A DNA stretch of 5,927 bases from Firmicutes bacterium UBA3906. GTDB taxonomy: Bacteria; Bacillota; Clostridia; Caldicoprobacterales; DTU083. The stretch is taken from contig DGFG01000064.1 in assembly GCA_002391555.1 (NCBI GenBank), positions 13,812 through 19,738 on the forward strand. Direction: 5' to 3'. Within the stretch, counting starts at the first letter, position 1. The number at the start of each line of letters is the position of its first letter. Shown here in pieces: positions 5,579-5,927 of the stretch. The notes under the pieces are model-generated. The model worked only from the letters and a program-made list of their open reading frames with translations, was not told where the DNA came from and did not search any database. The translations under genes and the position numbers were made by a program.

Positions 5579-5654
5579 GCTCCTGTTTGCTTGTTTTTCC
5601 GCCATATTACGCCCTTTTGCGCTATTTATTATAAGCTTTTTACTTTTTCTGCCC

Positions 5655-5927
5655 TTATAGTGGGTCTTTTTTGGGTATACCGGCCCTTCTTGGATACTTA
5701 TTAGCTGTGTTTTTTATCTTTTTTGCTGTTACTAGCCAGTGGCTTCTATCTGAAAAGGGTACTAGTACCTGCCTGGCCACTGGTCTATCTGAGCCTAGGA
5801 TGCTAGCAGCTCTTTGTGCAGCTTTTAGTTCTGACTCTACTGTAGGTCCCTTGTTAAATATACAATAGCCACCTAGCCTTACAAAGGGTAAGCTGTATTC
5901 AAACAGGACCCTCAAGTCTGCTACAGC
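5655..5927 (-). CDS. rsmG: 16S rRNA (guanine-N7) methyltransferase RsmG, C-terminal part (cut by window edge)
   Basis: The last 90 codons of a leftward gene are present; the 5' part, with the SAM-binding loop, lies beyond base 5927. RsmG (GidB) methylates N7 of G527 in 16S rRNA, and its loss gives low-level streptomycin resistance. The visible part begins AVADLRVLFEYSLPFV (1-16), equivalent to the 'SRAVA' helix after the catalytic core. GGYCIFNKG (19-27) follows, the strand ending in the substrate-side lysine loop. It ends with the diagnostic C-terminus NKYPRRAGIPKKDPL (76-90). The stop is TAA at 5657-5655. In B. subtilis rsmG directly precedes noc, as here. The C-terminal motif makes the identification firm. 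The frame remains open to the window edge with no candidate ATG inside it. Confidence 0.95.
   Translation of the reverse strand, partial: AVADLRVLFEYSLPFVRLGGYCIFNKGPTVESELKAAQRAASILGSDRPVARQVLVPFSDRSHWLVTAKKIKNTANKYPRRAGIPKKDPL

Noticed and set aside
5671..5868. Open frame of 65 codons on the plus strand with a hydrophobic start resembling a membrane protein
   Set aside because: It is antisense to the well-conserved C-terminus of rsmG and has no Shine-Dalgarno sequence.

Overview
This window looks like the replication-origin-proximal chromosome partitioning region of a spore-forming, low-GC Gram-positive bacterium, most likely a member of the Clostridia. Three things point there: the gene set rsmG (gidB), noc, soj (parA), spo0J (parB) and yyaC, which lie together in that order near oriC in Bacillus subtilis; the sporulation gene yyaC itself; and an AT-rich sequence with many ATA, CTA and AGG codons and strong GGAGG-type ribosome binding sites. 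I cannot name the genus.

Layout from left to right. The 5' part of yyaC runs leftward out of the window (1-350). A divergent intergenic region (351-590) follows, with a sporulation-sigma-like promoter for yyaC. Next is a rightward two-gene unit: a membrane-anchored protein of unknown function with a possible beta-propeller domain (591-1721), then a CvpA-family membrane protein that starts at a TTG codon inside the stop of the first gene (1718-2410). A bidirectional terminator hairpin (2432-2460) and two perfect 16-bp parS palindromes (2485-2500 and 2511-2526) fill the gap before the convergent, leftward soj-spo0J operon (spo0J 2537-3391, soj 3388-4167, overlapping by ATGA). A short divergent promoter region (4168-4294) leads to a rightward half-size GDT1/UPF0016 transporter gene (4295-4561). 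Convergent with it is a second ParB-family gene of the Noc type (noc, 4627-5475), with a terminator overlapping its stop codon. A gap of about 180 bp separates noc from the 3' end of rsmG (5655-5927), which enters from the right.

How the genes work together. Soj and Spo0J, acting on the parS pair beside spo0J, form a complete chromosome segregation module: Spo0J loads at parS as a CTP-dependent clamp and regulates Soj. Noc is a paralogue of Spo0J. Its recognition-helix residues match those known to switch binding from parS to the Noc binding site, so the two proteins should mark different sequences. Compared with the B. subtilis arrangement, two insertions stand out: the GDT1-type gene splits noc from soj, and the anchored-protein/CvpA pair lies between spo0J and yyaC. 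The core is a known system. The less described parts are the twin parS arrangement, the Noc without the membrane-targeting helix, the lone half-size transporter and the uncharacterised membrane pair. I found no RNA genes, insertion sequences, CRISPR array or convincing DnaA-box cluster.
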